From: Rhodoligotrophos defluvii
Lineage (GTDB): Bacteria; Pseudomonadota; Alphaproteobacteria; Rhizobiales; Im1
Length of the DNA stretch: 64,000 nt
NCBI RefSeq assembly: GCF_005281615.1
Contig: NZ_SZZM01000007.1
Coordinates: 124,001-188,000 of the forward strand
Direction: 5' to 3'
The translations under genes and the position numbers were made by a program. The stretch's first letter is position 1. Every line of letters begins with the position of its first letter. Positions 23,939 to 33,060 of this stretch are shown piece by piece. The notes under the pieces were generated by a model. That model ran no database searches, was not told the origin of the DNA, and saw only the letters and a program-made list of their open reading frames with translations.

Positions 23939-25960
23939 ATGTTTTCGTCGGTTCTGATAGCCAACCGCGGCGAGATCGCGGTGCGTGTGATGCGGACGGC
24001 CAAGCGGCTGGGGCTGCGCACCATCGCCGTCTATTCCGACCAGGACGCGGCGGCCCTGCACGTGCGGCTGGCGGATGAAGCCTACAGGATCGGCCCGGCC
24101 GAAGCCGCACGGAGCTATCTCAGGGGCGATCGGATCATTGAGGTCGCGCGCGAGGCCGGCGCCGACTGCATCCATCCCGGCTATGGGTTTCTCTCCGAGA
24201 ATGCGGAATTCGCCGAAGCCTGCGCAGACGCCGGCATCGCCTTTGTCGGACCGCCCCCGGCGGCGATCCGCGCCATGGGACTCAAGGATGCGGCCAAGGC
24301 CCTGATGCAGCAAGCCGGCGTGCCGGTGGTGCCGGGCTATCACGGCGACGTGCAGGGCGATGCCTTCCTGAAGCAGAAGGCCTACGAACTCGGCTATCCC
24401 CTGATCATCAAGGCGGTGGCCGGCGGCGGGGGCAAAGGCATGCGCCGGGTCGACCGGCATCAGGACTTCGCCGACGCTTTGGCGGCTTGCCAGCGCGAGG
24501 CCCGCTCGGCGTTTGGCGATGATCGCGTGCTGATCGAGCGTTTCCTGAGCAAGCCCCGCCACATCGAGGTTCAGGTCTTCGGTGACGCCCACGGCCATGT
24601 GGTGCATCTGTTCGAGCGCGACTGCTCGCTCCAGCGCCGCCATCAGAAGGTCATCGAGGAGGCGCCAGCCCCGGGCATGACGCCGGCCATGCGCAGCCGC
24701 ATGGGCGAGGCCGCGGTCGCCGCGGCCAAGGCGGTTGGCTACCAGGGCGCGGGCACCGTCGAGTTCATCGTCGATGCGAGCGATGGCCTGCACGAAAATG
24801 CCTTCTATTTCATGGAGATGAACACGCGACTGCAGGTCGAGCATCCGGTGACCGAGGCCATCACCGGGCTCGATCTCGTCGAGCTGCAGCTGAGGGTCGC
24901 GGCCGGCGAGCCGCTATCCTTCGACCAGCAGGCGCTTGGGGTGCCGGTCGGCCACAGTGTGGAAGCCCGCCTCTATGCGGAGGATCCCGCGCACGGCTTC
25001 CTGCCGCAGACGGGCCGGCTCGCCCGCCTGAGCTGGCCCGAGGACCGGGAGGGCCTCCGCATCGACACCGGAGTGGAGGAGGGCGCCGAGATCAGCCCGT
25101 ATTACGACCCGATGATTGCCAAGCTGATCGTCTGGGGCGCCGACCGGGACCAGGCGCTCGCCCGCCTTGGCCAAGCCCTGCGCGAAACCACCATCCTCGG
25201 CATCAAGACCAATCTGGGCTTTCTCGAGCGCCTCGTCGCATTCAGGCCGTTCGTGGATGAAAGCTTCGATACCGGACTGATCGACGCCCGCATAGACGCC
25301 CTGGTGCCGGATGTCTCGCTGGCCCTGCGCGACGGGTTGGCCGCCGGCCTCTGGCTCGCGCATCTCAAATCGCTCAACACGGCACGCGAGAGCATGCTCT
25401 CGGACGAGCCCGGCTCGCCCTGGTCGCTTATGAACGGCTGGACCTTGGGCGGCGAGGCGCGCAGCAGGCTGGACCTGCTCATCAACGGCGAGGCGGTCGG
25501 CCTCGATCTCGTATGGCGACGTGACGGCGCCCTGTTGGTCGGCAGCACGGAGGTGGAGGTGAACGAGGTTGCGGTGAGCGACGGGCAGGTACGGGCCGTC
25601 ATTGCCGGCCAGTCGGAGACCGCGATCATGCTCGACGAGGGAAACGCGGTCTATGCCCAGTGGCGCGGTCATCACCTGGAGATCCGCGCCCAGGACCTGC
25701 TGGATCGGGATGCCGAGGCCGCCGAAGGAGAAGCGGTGATCCGGGCGCCCATGTCCGGTAAGTTGATCCGGCTTCTGGTTGCGGAAGGCGAGGCGGTTGA
25801 GCGCGGCGCCAGGCTTGCCATTCTCGAGGCCATGAAAATGGAGCATGCATTGGTGGCGCCCACGTCGGCCGTCGTGCGCACCCTCGGTGCTCAGGAAGGC
25901 CAGCAGCTGGCAGAGGGGCACGTGATCGCCGTGCTCGAAACACCCGAGGCTGCCGCATGA
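23939..25960 (+). CDS. mccA: Acyl-CoA carboxylase alpha subunit (biotin carboxylase plus biotin carrier), methylcrotonyl-CoA type
   Basis: A 673-residue subunit with N-terminal biotin carboxylase (FSSVLIANRGEIAVRV; ATP-grasp with GGGGKGM near residue 160; EMNTRLQVEHPVTE near 290) and a C-terminal biotin-carrier domain whose biotinylated lysine is Lys633 (EAMKMEH). It forms a complex with a carboxyltransferase beta subunit and in leucine breakdown carboxylates 3-methylcrotonyl-CoA. The methylcrotonyl assignment rests on length and on the matching beta subunit at 38.8 kb in this window; propionyl- or geranyl-CoA carboxylase cannot be excluded. Start at ATG 23939 with AAGGA directly upstream. 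Confidence 0.85.
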   Translation: MFSSVLIANRGEIAVRVMRTAKRLGLRTIAVYSDQDAAALHVRLADEAYRIGPAEAARSYLRGDRIIEVAREAGADCIHPGYGFLSENAEFAEACADAGIAFVGPPPAAIRAMGLKDAAKALMQQAGVPVVPGYHGDVQGDAFLKQKAYELGYPLIIKAVAGGGGKGMRRVDRHQDFADALAACQREARSAFGDDRVLIERFLSKPRHIEVQVFGDAHGHVVHLFERDCSLQRRHQKVIEEAPAPGMTPAMRSRMGEAAVAAAKAVGYQGAGTVEFIVDASDGLHENAFYFMEMNTRLQVEHPVTEAITGLDLVELQLRVAAGEPLSFDQQALGVPVGHSVEARLYAEDPAHGFLPQTGRLARLSWPEDREGLRIDTGVEEGAEISPYYDPMIAKLIVWGADRDQALARLGQALRETTILGIKTNLGFLERLVAFRPFVDESFDTGLIDARIDALVPDVSLALRDGLAAGLWLAHLKSLNTARESMLSDEPGSPWSLMNGWTLGGEARSRLDLLINGEAVGLDLVWRRDGALLVGSTEVEVNEVAVSDGQVRAVIAGQSETAIMLDEGNAVYAQWRGHHLEIRAQDLLDRDAEAAEGEAVIRAPMSGKLIRLLVAEGEAVERGARLAILEAMKMEHALVAPTSAVVRTLGAQEGQQLAEGHVIAVLETPEAAA

Positions 25961-26020
25961 CGGCTGCGCAGTCACGCCTGTGACAATTCGGCCACATATG
26001 GCCTATTGCGCCGCTGCAGT

Positions 26021-26041
26021 GTTCCGCCGATAGTGCGGAAC
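26021..26041. terminator. Hairpin downstream of mccA
   Basis: GTTCCGC (26021-26027) pairs with GCGGAAC (26035-26041) around a seven-base loop. It lies 60 bases after the mccA stop and 67 bases before the next small gene. It could be a terminator or an operator; there is no T run. Confidence 0.4.
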
Positions 26042-26107
26042 GATCCTGATCGCGGCTCTTGGGGAAGGCTGCGGTGGGCAGGATCGGGGGAGTGTGGGGA
26101 AAGAACT

Positions 26108-26323
26108 ATGTTGGCATCCATCGCTGCGGTGAAAGCCGCATGCGGGACGCGACGCGCGCTCATCAGTGGGGCAGTGATCGGTCTCGTGTCGGGAGCGCTG
26201 CTGACGGCAACGCTCACATTCGATCTTCTATCGGGGCCTCGGGAACGGCTCTCGATCGAGAAGAAACCCGAAATGATCATCATCGACCCGCGGAGCCGCT
26301 ACTCCGGCACCAGGATCGTGTGA
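26108..26323 (+). CDS. Small single-pass membrane protein
   Basis: A 71-residue protein with one hydrophobic segment (ALISGAVIGLVSGALLTATL, about 18-37) and a short basic-acidic tail. The ribosome-binding site GGGGAAAGA lies just before ATG 26108. No family is recognised. It follows mccA by 147 bases and may have its own promoter. Confidence 0.5.
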   Translation: MLASIAAVKAACGTRRALISGAVIGLVSGALLTATLTFDLLSGPRERLSIEKKPEMIIIDPRSRYSGTRIV

Positions 26324-26352
26324 CGGGGTGAGGTCGCTCCGGCTGAGCTCCC

Positions 26353-27009
26353 TCAGCTCGGCTGTGGGCTCGCTGACCGCTGGATCACGTCGGCGAGTAT
26401 CGCCGGCTGCTGAGCGCCCATCACCGCATATCGGCCGTCGATGATGAAGCAGGGCACGCCGGTGATGCCGGCCTGGCGCGCCGCATTGATCTCGCCGCGG
26501 ACGGCCACGAGCTCGTCATCGCCGGCGATGAGGCGCTCGGCGTCCGCACGGTCCAGGCCCACGTCGTCTGCCGCATCGGCCAGCACTTGCCGATCGCCAA
26601 GGTCGGACCCTTCCTCGAAATAAAGAGCAAACAGCCGCTCGACGAGCGCATCTTGCGCCAAAGCATCTCCTGCAGCCCAGTGAATGAGCCGGTGCGCGGT
26701 GAGCGTGTTCGGCGACCGGGTGATTCGCTCGAAGGCGAAGGCGATACCGACCTCAGCGCCGGCGGCCGCCAACTGAACGTGCATTTCGGCAAGGCGGCCA
26801 CCCGAGCCGAACTTTCGTTCGAGATAGGCCTTGCGATCCACGCCTTCCGCCGGAATCGTGGGATCGAGCTGGAAGGGATGCCAGCGCACTGCAGCCGAGA
26901 CATCGGGCACTATGGTAAGGGCCTTGGCCAGCCGGCGCTTGCCCACATAGCACCAGGGGCAGACCACGTCGGACACGACATCGATGGTGATAGGGCGTTG
27001 AGTGGACAT
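26353..27009 (-). CDS. DsbA-like oxidoreductase, FrnE/HCCA isomerase family
   Basis: A 218-residue thioredoxin-fold protein without a signal peptide, so cytoplasmic. The CxxC motif is VVCPWCYVGKRRL near residue 17-22. The cis-Pro loop is GITGVPCFIIDG near 175-185, and ALLADAADDVGLD-like helical insert precedes it. The family includes FrnE and 2-hydroxychromene-2-carboxylate isomerase; the function here is probably a cytosolic disulfide or glutathione-linked redox reaction. AGGAG precedes ATG 27009. It lies 11 bases after the acyl-CoA ligase gene, so the two form an operon. Confidence 0.88.
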   Translation of the reverse strand: MSTQRPITIDVVSDVVCPWCYVGKRRLAKALTIVPDVSAAVRWHPFQLDPTIPAEGVDRKAYLERKFGSGGRLAEMHVQLAAAGAEVGIAFAFERITRSPNTLTAHRLIHWAAGDALAQDALVERLFALYFEEGSDLGDRQVLADAADDVGLDRADAERLIAGDDELVAVRGEINAARQAGITGVPCFIIDGRYAVMGAQQPAILADVIQRSASPQPS

Positions 27010-27020
27010 GGGATTACTCC

Positions 27021-28604
27021 TTAGGGCCCGGCCCTGCTCGATTGCTCGGCGACCGCACCAGGCGGCATCAGCGCCACGAGGGCGGACCGCTTCACCTTGC
27101 CGTTCGGCGTCCGTGGCAGCTCCGCGACCGCATAGGCAGCCCGTGGCAGCTTGTAAGCGGCAAGTTCGCCCGCTGCGAAATCCAGCAGCGCCCGAGGTGT
27201 CAGCACCTTGCCGGGCTTGACGACAAAAAAGGCCGCAATGACAGACACATCACTGCGAACCTTCACTTCCGTCACCGCCACGTCGGCAACGGCGGGGTGA
27301 CGGCCGAGCACGGATTCGACTTCCAGCGGTGATACCCGGTAGCCGAACGCATTCATGATATCGTCGGCCCGGCCTTCGAACCATAGATAGCCATCGTCGT
27401 CGAAACGGCCAAGGTCGCCTCCGATGAACCAGTCGCCCCGGAACGCCAGTGCCTCTTCCCGGGGCCGGTTCCAATAGCCCAGCATCAGGCCCGGGTCGGA
27501 CCGGTGCACGGCAATAAGGCCTGAGCGGTTCGGCGGCAGGGGCTCGGTGCTGTCGCTGCCGGCATCCAGGATCGCCACTGCGCGGCCCGGCTGCGGTTTG
27601 CCGACGGCCCCGGGCTTGGGTGGCACGCTGGGCGAGGACGAGATGTAGGTCGAGATCTCGCTCATCCCAAGGGCTTCATACAGCACGAGCCCGGTTCGCT
27701 CACGCCAAGCTTGCGCCAGGGACTGCGGCAAGGCCTCGCCGGCCGTGAGCGCGTGGCGCAAGGGCGCCAGGCTCCCCGGCGCGAGCGCGCCATATTTCAG
27801 CATCTGCCGATAGAGGGTCGGCACCGCCGCCATGATGGTGGCTCCGTAACGTCCGATCAGCTTCGGCCAGACCGAAATGTCCTTTGGCCCGGTATAGACG
27901 ATGGTGGTCAAGCCGTTGGCCCATGGGTCAAACAGCCCGCTGCCGAGCGTGTAGGTCCAGTTGAACGCGCCCGCGTGTAGGACGACGTCGTCCTCCGCGT
28001 AGCCGTACCAGCCCCGATACATGGGCCGCCGGCCCCAAACGGCGCGCTGGGCGTGTAAAACCCCCTTTGGCCTGCTCTGGGTGCCAGAGGTGTAGATGAG
28101 GAAGGCCGGATCATCAGCCTTCGTCTCCGCGTAGTCGCCGCGCGGCGCCTGCTTGAGCGCGGCGATGCGGTCGGGGCCGATCACTCCGGTGCCGTCCGGC
28201 AGGTCGGGCAGCGGCAAGGTTCCGTCGGTCACGACGGCGGCGGCGCCGGCATCGGCGATGAGGAACCCCGCTTCGCGCCCCGAGAGCATGGCGGACGCCG
28301 GGATGGGCACGAGCCCGGCCGCATTGGCGCCGAAAAACAGGAGAGCATAATCGGCGCTGTTGCCCATGCGCAGGAAGATGCGGTCTCCCCGCGCAAAGCC
28401 GCTGCGGCGCAAACCTTCGGCGATGCGGAGAACCTCGTCTTCCAGGGCTGCATAGCGCCAGCGGCTACTCGCTTCCACCTCGTTCGCATCCTCTGCCACG
28501 ATCAAGGCGACCGCTTCAGGACACGTTCTTGCGCTCTCGGCAAGACAGTAGCGGGCGAGGTTGAACGAGCGCGGCGGCAGGGGGGCGGAATAGGTCAGCG
28601 GCAT
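27021..28604 (-). CDS. AMP-dependent acyl-CoA synthetase (acyl-/benzoate-CoA ligase-like)
   Basis: A 527-residue adenylate-forming enzyme that activates a carboxylic acid to its CoA thioester through an acyl-AMP intermediate. The P-loop motif is FLIYTSGTQSRPKGVLHAQR (about 173-190), the YEALGMSEIS motif (about 315) and GDLGRFDDDGYLWFEGRADD (about 405-425) follow, and the catalytic lysine is in PRTPNGKVKRS near residue 507. Overall similarity looks closest to the benzoate-CoA ligase or medium-chain acetyl-CoA synthetase-like group; the substrate is unknown. It is first in an operon with the DsbA-like gene. Confidence 0.88.
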   Translation of the reverse strand: MPLTYSAPLPPRSFNLARYCLAESARTCPEAVALIVAEDANEVEASSRWRYAALEDEVLRIAEGLRRSGFARGDRIFLRMGNSADYALLFFGANAAGLVPIPASAMLSGREAGFLIADAGAAAVVTDGTLPLPDLPDGTGVIGPDRIAALKQAPRGDYAETKADDPAFLIYTSGTQSRPKGVLHAQRAVWGRRPMYRGWYGYAEDDVVLHAGAFNWTYTLGSGLFDPWANGLTTIVYTGPKDISVWPKLIGRYGATIMAAVPTLYRQMLKYGALAPGSLAPLRHALTAGEALPQSLAQAWRERTGLVLYEALGMSEISTYISSSPSVPPKPGAVGKPQPGRAVAILDAGSDSTEPLPPNRSGLIAVHRSDPGLMLGYWNRPREEALAFRGDWFIGGDLGRFDDDGYLWFEGRADDIMNAFGYRVSPLEVESVLGRHPAVADVAVTEVKVRSDVSVIAAFFVVKPGKVLTPRALLDFAAGELAAYKLPRAAYAVAELPRTPNGKVKRSALVALMPPGAVAEQSSRAGP

Positions 28605-28672
28605 GCCGGGACATTAGACCGAATCCTGCGCGGGCGCAGCCAGATCATGGCGATGGTGATGCCCTCCCAGCC

Positions 28673-30514
28673 TTACGAGGGAGCCCGCCACCAGGCATCA
28701 ATCTGATAGCCGTAAAGCGGGGTTAGCGCGGGATGCTCGATATGTTTCCAGCGCGCCACCCACTGGGCAGGCGGGTGGAAGAGAGGGACCACGTAAAGGC
28801 CCGACATCAAGACCCGGTCCAGCGCGCGAGTCGCCGCCATCAGCTCATGGCGGCTGGCGGCCGCGACCATCCTGGCGATCAACGCATCGACCGCCGGGCT
28901 CTCGACCCCCATGTAATTGCGCGTGCCGGGATGGTCTGCCCCGTATGACCCCCAGTAAAACGCCTGCTCGTTGCCTGGCGACAGGGAATTTGCCCAGGTA
29001 TAGGGGATGACGTCGAAGTCGTAGTCCGATAGGCGGGCCTGGAACTGGCTCGAATCCACCTGCCGGATGCGAGCGGTGATGCCGACGCTGGCCAACATCC
29101 GCGCATAGGCCAGCGCCAACCGCTCCATATCCAGGGTCGTGGTCAGGATTTCGAAGGTGAATGGCTTGCCGGTCGCTTTGTCGACCAGCTGCGGTCCGCG
29201 GATGGTGAAACCTGCCGCTCGCAGGAGATCGAGCGCCTGCCGCTGGCTTTCCCGATCCCTGCCGCTGAGCGAGCCCTCCGGAAGACGGTAGGTGCCCTCG
29301 AGGACGTCAGGCCGCACCGCTCCCGGAAAGGGCGCGAGCAGCGCCCGCTCGTCCTCACTTGCCGGCCGTTGTGCCGCCGACAGCTCCGAGCCGGCGAAAT
29401 AGCTGTCGGTGCGCACGAACTGATCGAAATAGAAATTGCGGTTGATCCAGGCGGCGTCAAACAGCTTGAGCAGCGCCTCGCGGACGCGAATGTCGGAAAA
29501 CGGCGCCCGACGCGTGTTGAACACGAAGGCGGAAAGCGGGGCTGGCAGGCCGGTCCTGAACGCTTCCTTCTTCACGTCCCCCCGCACGGCTGCGGGAAAA
29601 TCGAAGCCTTTCATCCAGCGGCCGGGGTCGGTTTCCAGCAAGACGTCGACCAGCCCCTTCTTGAACGCCTCAAAGGCACTGTTCACGTCGCGGAAATAGA
29701 CCAGCCGGATCTCGTCGAAGTTGTGGCGTCCGCGGTTGAGGGCGAGGTCCCGTCCCCAGTAGTCGGGGTTGCGCCGGTAGGTGATGGAAGCGCCTGGCCG
29801 AACCTCCGCCACCACGTAAGGTCCGCTGCCCAGCGGCCGCTCGAGCGAGGTCAGGTCGAAGCGGCCCTTGTCATAGCGGTGCTTGGGGAGCACAGGCATG
29901 AGGCCGAGGATGAGAGGCAGCTCGCGGTCCTGCGCATCGCGGAACACGAAGCGGACGCTGCGCGGTGCGAGCGGCTCGGCCAGCTCAACCTTCTGATAGT
30001 ATATGCGCAGATTGGGACGGCCCTGGTCGCGCTGCACCTCCCAGGAGAAGATGATGTCTTCGGGGGTGACCGGGGTGCCATCGGCAAAGCGGGCCAACGG
30101 GTTCAGCGCGAAGGTGACGGAACGGCCATCCGGCGCCAGATCGATGGTTTCCGCAATCAGGCCGTAAAGCGTGAAGGGCTCCTCGCGACCCCGTGCCATG
30201 AGGCTCTCGAATACATAATCCCTGAGGCCGCTCGGCGCCTGGCCGCGCAGGATGAAGGGATTGAGGCTGTCGAAGGTGCCGACCACGGGCAAGGTGAGGG
30301 TGCCGCCCTTCGGCGCTTCGGGATTGACGTAATTGAAATGGCTGAATGTTGCGGGATAGAGCGGCTCGCCATGCATTGCGATGCCGTGGGCCGGCGCGCT
30401 TTGGGCGGGCGATGGCCAGCCCGCGAGTAGGGCGCCACAGCTCCAGCCTGCCGCCAGCAGAGCCAGTGTGAGCCGCGCGCCGTTTCCCCGCTTAGTGGGC
30501 CTTCCGCGCGGCAA
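28673..30514 (-). CDS. Peptide ABC transporter substrate-binding protein (YejA-like, SBP_bac_5)
   Basis: A periplasmic binding protein of about 613 residues, matching the YejA group that delivers oligopeptides or microcin C: HGIAMHGEPLYPATFSHFNY, then NPEAPKGGTLTLPVVGTFDS, LNPFILRG, SLMARGREEPFTLYGLIAE and ARFADGTPVTPEDIIFSWEV. No permease or ATPase gene adjoins it, so it is an orphan here. The start is uncertain. The only usual start codon giving a proper signal peptide (RLTLALLAAGWSCGALLAGW then AQSA) is TTG 30514, which overlaps the end of hspQ by 23 bases; the open frame continues through hspQ but is then a shadow. Confidence 0.85.
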   Translation of the reverse strand: MPRGRPTKRGNGARLTLALLAAGWSCGALLAGWPSPAQSAPAHGIAMHGEPLYPATFSHFNYVNPEAPKGGTLTLPVVGTFDSLNPFILRGQAPSGLRDYVFESLMARGREEPFTLYGLIAETIDLAPDGRSVTFALNPLARFADGTPVTPEDIIFSWEVQRDQGRPNLRIYYQKVELAEPLAPRSVRFVFRDAQDRELPLILGLMPVLPKHRYDKGRFDLTSLERPLGSGPYVVAEVRPGASITYRRNPDYWGRDLALNRGRHNFDEIRLVYFRDVNSAFEAFKKGLVDVLLETDPGRWMKGFDFPAAVRGDVKKEAFRTGLPAPLSAFVFNTRRAPFSDIRVREALLKLFDAAWINRNFYFDQFVRTDSYFAGSELSAAQRPASEDERALLAPFPGAVRPDVLEGTYRLPEGSLSGRDRESQRQALDLLRAAGFTIRGPQLVDKATGKPFTFEILTTTLDMERLALAYARMLASVGITARIRQVDSSQFQARLSDYDFDVIPYTWANSLSPGNEQAFYWGSYGADHPGTRNYMGVESPAVDALIARMVAAASRHELMAATRALDRVLMSGLYVVPLFHPPAQWVARWKHIEHPALTPLYGYQIDAWWRAPS

Positions 30515-30833
30515 GCCGGTAAACGCCCTGCTGCTCGTCGAACCTCTCGAACATCTCCTGAACCTGCGGATGGCGAACGGGCTCGCCGCTGTCGTCTCTG
30601 AGCAGGTTCTGTTCTGAAACATACGCTATGTACTCGCTGTCGTCGTTTTCAGCGAGCAGATGGTAGAAGGGCTGGTCTTTACGCGGCCTTATGTCCTCAG
30701 GGATGGACAGCCACCATTCCTCGCTGTTGGAGAAGATCGGATCGACGTCGAAGATCACACCGCGGAAAGGAAACACGCGGTGCTTAACCACCTGCCCAAT
30801 CTGGAACTTCGCGGTTCGGTTGATCTGAGTCAT
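30492..30833 (-). CDS. hspQ: Heat shock protein HspQ
   Basis: A 113-residue protein of the HspQ (YccV) family, which binds hemimethylated DNA in E. coli and acts as a specificity-enhancing factor for Lon protease. The family core is KFQIGQVVKHRVFPFRGVIF, DVDPIFSNSEEWW and YHLLAENDDSEYIAYVSEQNL followed by LL. Start at ATG 30833; an in-frame TTG lies nine bases upstream. The 3' end overlaps the proposed start of the YejA-like gene, suggesting that the two are transcribed together. Confidence 0.93.
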   Translation of the reverse strand: MTQINRTAKFQIGQVVKHRVFPFRGVIFDVDPIFSNSEEWWLSIPEDIRPRKDQPFYHLLAENDDSEYIAYVSEQNLLRDDSGEPVRHPQVQEMFERFDEQQGVYRLAARKAH

Positions 30834-31014
30834 CGCTTTCAATCGCTACCATCCTACAGCCGCGCTTGCCAAGATCCATCCGCATTGCGCCGCTCGCCCG
30901 GATGGGAGCGGGTGGGGAGGATTCTGCAATGCGGTCGGATAAGTGTTCCGCAATACGGCATATGCGCCGCGCATGGCAAGAGCCAATCGCCGCATGCCTG
31001 GTCGATACCAGCCT

Positions 31015-32196
31015 CTAGATCCCAATTCCCTGCTGCATGATGGCGCGCCTCAGCGGCCCCAAGCGGCTCAGGGCCTGCAGTGCCACGGCCCGCGCTGCCT
31101 GGGCGGGCAGCAGGCCCGATAGGAGCGAGCGGTTCATGAGGTCGACACCGATGCCGCGGGGCAGAATATCCCGGTGACGGGCCTGGTCATAGGCCGCAAG
31201 CTGCGCCTCGTCGCCGGGGTCTTCGCCAAAGGCCAGCGCGTCGGCGATCTGCCAGGCTGCCGCCTTTGCATCCCGCACGCCGAGATTGAGCCCCTGTGCC
31301 CCTATGGGCGGGAGAACGTGACCTGCTTCGCCGACCAGGAACACGCGCTTGGCTGCGAATTGTCTAGCGATCAGGGTTTTTGCGGCGAAGGCATGCCTGG
31401 GACCGATGCCGCCGATCTCCCCGAGATCCTCCCCCACATGCTGCTGGAGTTCGGCAGCAAAGGCCCGGTCATCAAGGGCCATCAGCCGCTCAACCTCCAG
31501 AGGACTGTCCATCCAGACCAGGCTGGAGCGGTTGCCGGGCAGCGGCACCGTGGTGAGGGGGCCGCAGCGCCTGTGACGCTCGGTCGAGCAGTCGTGATGC
31601 GGCTCGGAATGCGCGAAAGTCGTGGCTATCGCCTGCTGCTGGTAGACAGTGCCATAGGTTTTGATGCCGGCAGAGCTCCGGCAAGGGGAGCCCGCACCGT
31701 CCGCGGCGATGATGGCGCGGGCGCTGAGGCATCGCCCATCCGACAGGTGCGCAAGCGTGTACCCATTCCGCGGCTCGAGCCATCGGACGACGGCATCGTC
31801 GTAGACCGTAATGTCCTGCCCGGCGATCAGCGTCTGCAGCGCTTGGCTAAGAGCCTCGTTGGGGATGTTCCAGCCGAACGGCTGATCGCCAAGCTCGCGC
31901 GCATCGAAGGTGACGCTGGGCGACCGCACCAGCCGGCCGGTCTCGTCGATGAGCCGCAGACGCCAGAGCGGAGCCGCTTCACCGATGAGCGCACCGGGCC
32001 ATACGCCCAGCAATTCGAGAATCGCCAGGCTGCTCTGCATCAAAGCGGCCGTGCGCGGGTCAACCTCAGCCCGCCGGGTACCGGGCACGTGGGCTGGCCT
32101 CAGCCCGCGTGCGACGAGCAGGGCACAAGCAGTGAGCCCGGCAGGGCCGGTGCCGACCACGACCACGTCATGGCGGGGGTCGTCCTCGCGCATCAT
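31015..32196 (-). CDS. UbiH/VisC-family FAD-dependent monooxygenase
   Basis: A 393-residue class A flavoprotein hydroxylase. FAD-binding GxGxxG is VVVVGTGPAGLTACALL near residues 10-26; the DG motif is ARAIIAADGAGSPCR near 160; the GD-like motif is VFLVGEAGHVLPPIGAQGLN near 275, with Glu in place of the usual Asp (GEAGH rather than GDAAH). Family members hydroxylate the ubiquinone precursor ring (UbiH, UbiF, UbiL). It is the only ubiquinone-type gene in the window. I chose ATG 32196 (AGG upstream); GTG 32229 is an alternative. Confidence 0.85.
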   Translation of the reverse strand: MMREDDPRHDVVVVGTGPAGLTACALLVARGLRPAHVPGTRRAEVDPRTAALMQSSLAILELLGVWPGALIGEAAPLWRLRLIDETGRLVRSPSVTFDARELGDQPFGWNIPNEALSQALQTLIAGQDITVYDDAVVRWLEPRNGYTLAHLSDGRCLSARAIIAADGAGSPCRSSAGIKTYGTVYQQQAIATTFAHSEPHHDCSTERHRRCGPLTTVPLPGNRSSLVWMDSPLEVERLMALDDRAFAAELQQHVGEDLGEIGGIGPRHAFAAKTLIARQFAAKRVFLVGEAGHVLPPIGAQGLNLGVRDAKAAAWQIADALAFGEDPGDEAQLAAYDQARHRDILPRGIGVDLMNRSLLSGLLPAQAARAVALQALSRLGPLRRAIMQQGIGI

Positions 32197-32315
32197 CTCA
32201 AGCCTGGCAGCCTCCCCGTTGCGAAACACCTCTCACGGCAGAGGTGCCCCGGTCGAGCGCACAAGGCAACTCCTTTAACAGGACTTGCCCGCGGTGGCCA
32301 GACTCGAGGCCCCTG

Positions 32316-32930
32316 CTATGCCGGCAGTGGGAAGTCCCAATCCGGTGCCGGAAGGATCAAGGGATCATCCTCCATAGACGGCTTGGTATGAACCACAGAG
32401 ACGTCGAGCTCTTTGAGCAGCGCAAGCTCCGCCTCCTTATAGCCGAGGCCGCTGTCCCGCAGCTCGCGCCACACATCGCTCTGGACGTTCAGGGAGGTGA
32501 GCAGGCGATCTGATGCGGAATCGTGAAGGAGGACGTCGACGGCAGGAACGCGTTCTCTGCCGCTGACAGCAAGCTCATCACTCAAGACGTTGAACTGGAA
32601 CTCAACATACGGTTGCGCTGGCTCGATGGTGTTTGGCAACAGGGCACCGTGCTCGGGGACGGCGGTGCCTTTCGGAAGGACCAGCGTCACTGCGTCGTGC
32701 TGAGGATTGAAGCGCCAAAAGCCATGGGGAATCGCGCTATCGGATGTGCCGTCGACGATAATGTTGCGGCCGGCTTCGGGCGTCAAAGCGACGCCGCAGA
32801 ACATTCGCTGCCCATCTTCATACGGCGCGCAGAATGTGCTGTACCCGGTCTTGGCTTGATAGGCATAGCCGTATTTGGCCGCTGTTGCCACGGTAACGGT
32901 GGACGGTATGTCGTCGGCTGTGTACGTCAC
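32316..32930 (-). CDS. Unrecognised protein, unknown cluster member 5
   Basis: A 204-residue acidic protein without signal peptide or membrane segment. Start at GTG 32930 with AGGA about nine bases upstream; the frame runs to 32957 without a better start. Residues about 74-93 read FNPQHDAVTLVLPKGTAVPE, matching half of the positions in FDPSEDVIGLVVKAGTATPE of the protein at 34108-34545. It has two cysteines (TFCAPYEDG, RMFCGVAL). The C-terminal part is charged. It is separated from the upstream cluster gene by a 130-base AT-rich gap. The function is unknown. Confidence 0.7.
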   Translation of the reverse strand: MTYTADDIPSTVTVATAAKYGYAYQAKTGYSTFCAPYEDGQRMFCGVALTPEAGRNIIVDGTSDSAIPHGFWRFNPQHDAVTLVLPKGTAVPEHGALLPNTIEPAQPYVEFQFNVLSDELAVSGRERVPAVDVLLHDSASDRLLTSLNVQSDVWRELRDSGLGYKEAELALLKELDVSVVHTKPSMEDDPLILPAPDWDFPLPA

Positions 32931-33060
32931 AGTAAGTATTCCTGTAAAAAAGATCACGATATATTTTTGATAGATAGAATAATAGGGATAAACCTACGCC
33001 TGTTTTCCTCCCCTCGGTTGCACAAAAAATAAGACCAGGTCGTGAGCGCACTCCCGGTCG
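32931..33060. other. AT-rich gap inside the unknown cluster
   Basis: About 130 bases that are markedly AT-rich for this genome (for example ATATATTTTTGATAG near 32962-32976). It could hold a promoter for the last cluster gene or a transcription end for the upstream genes. No hairpin stands out. Confidence 0.35.
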
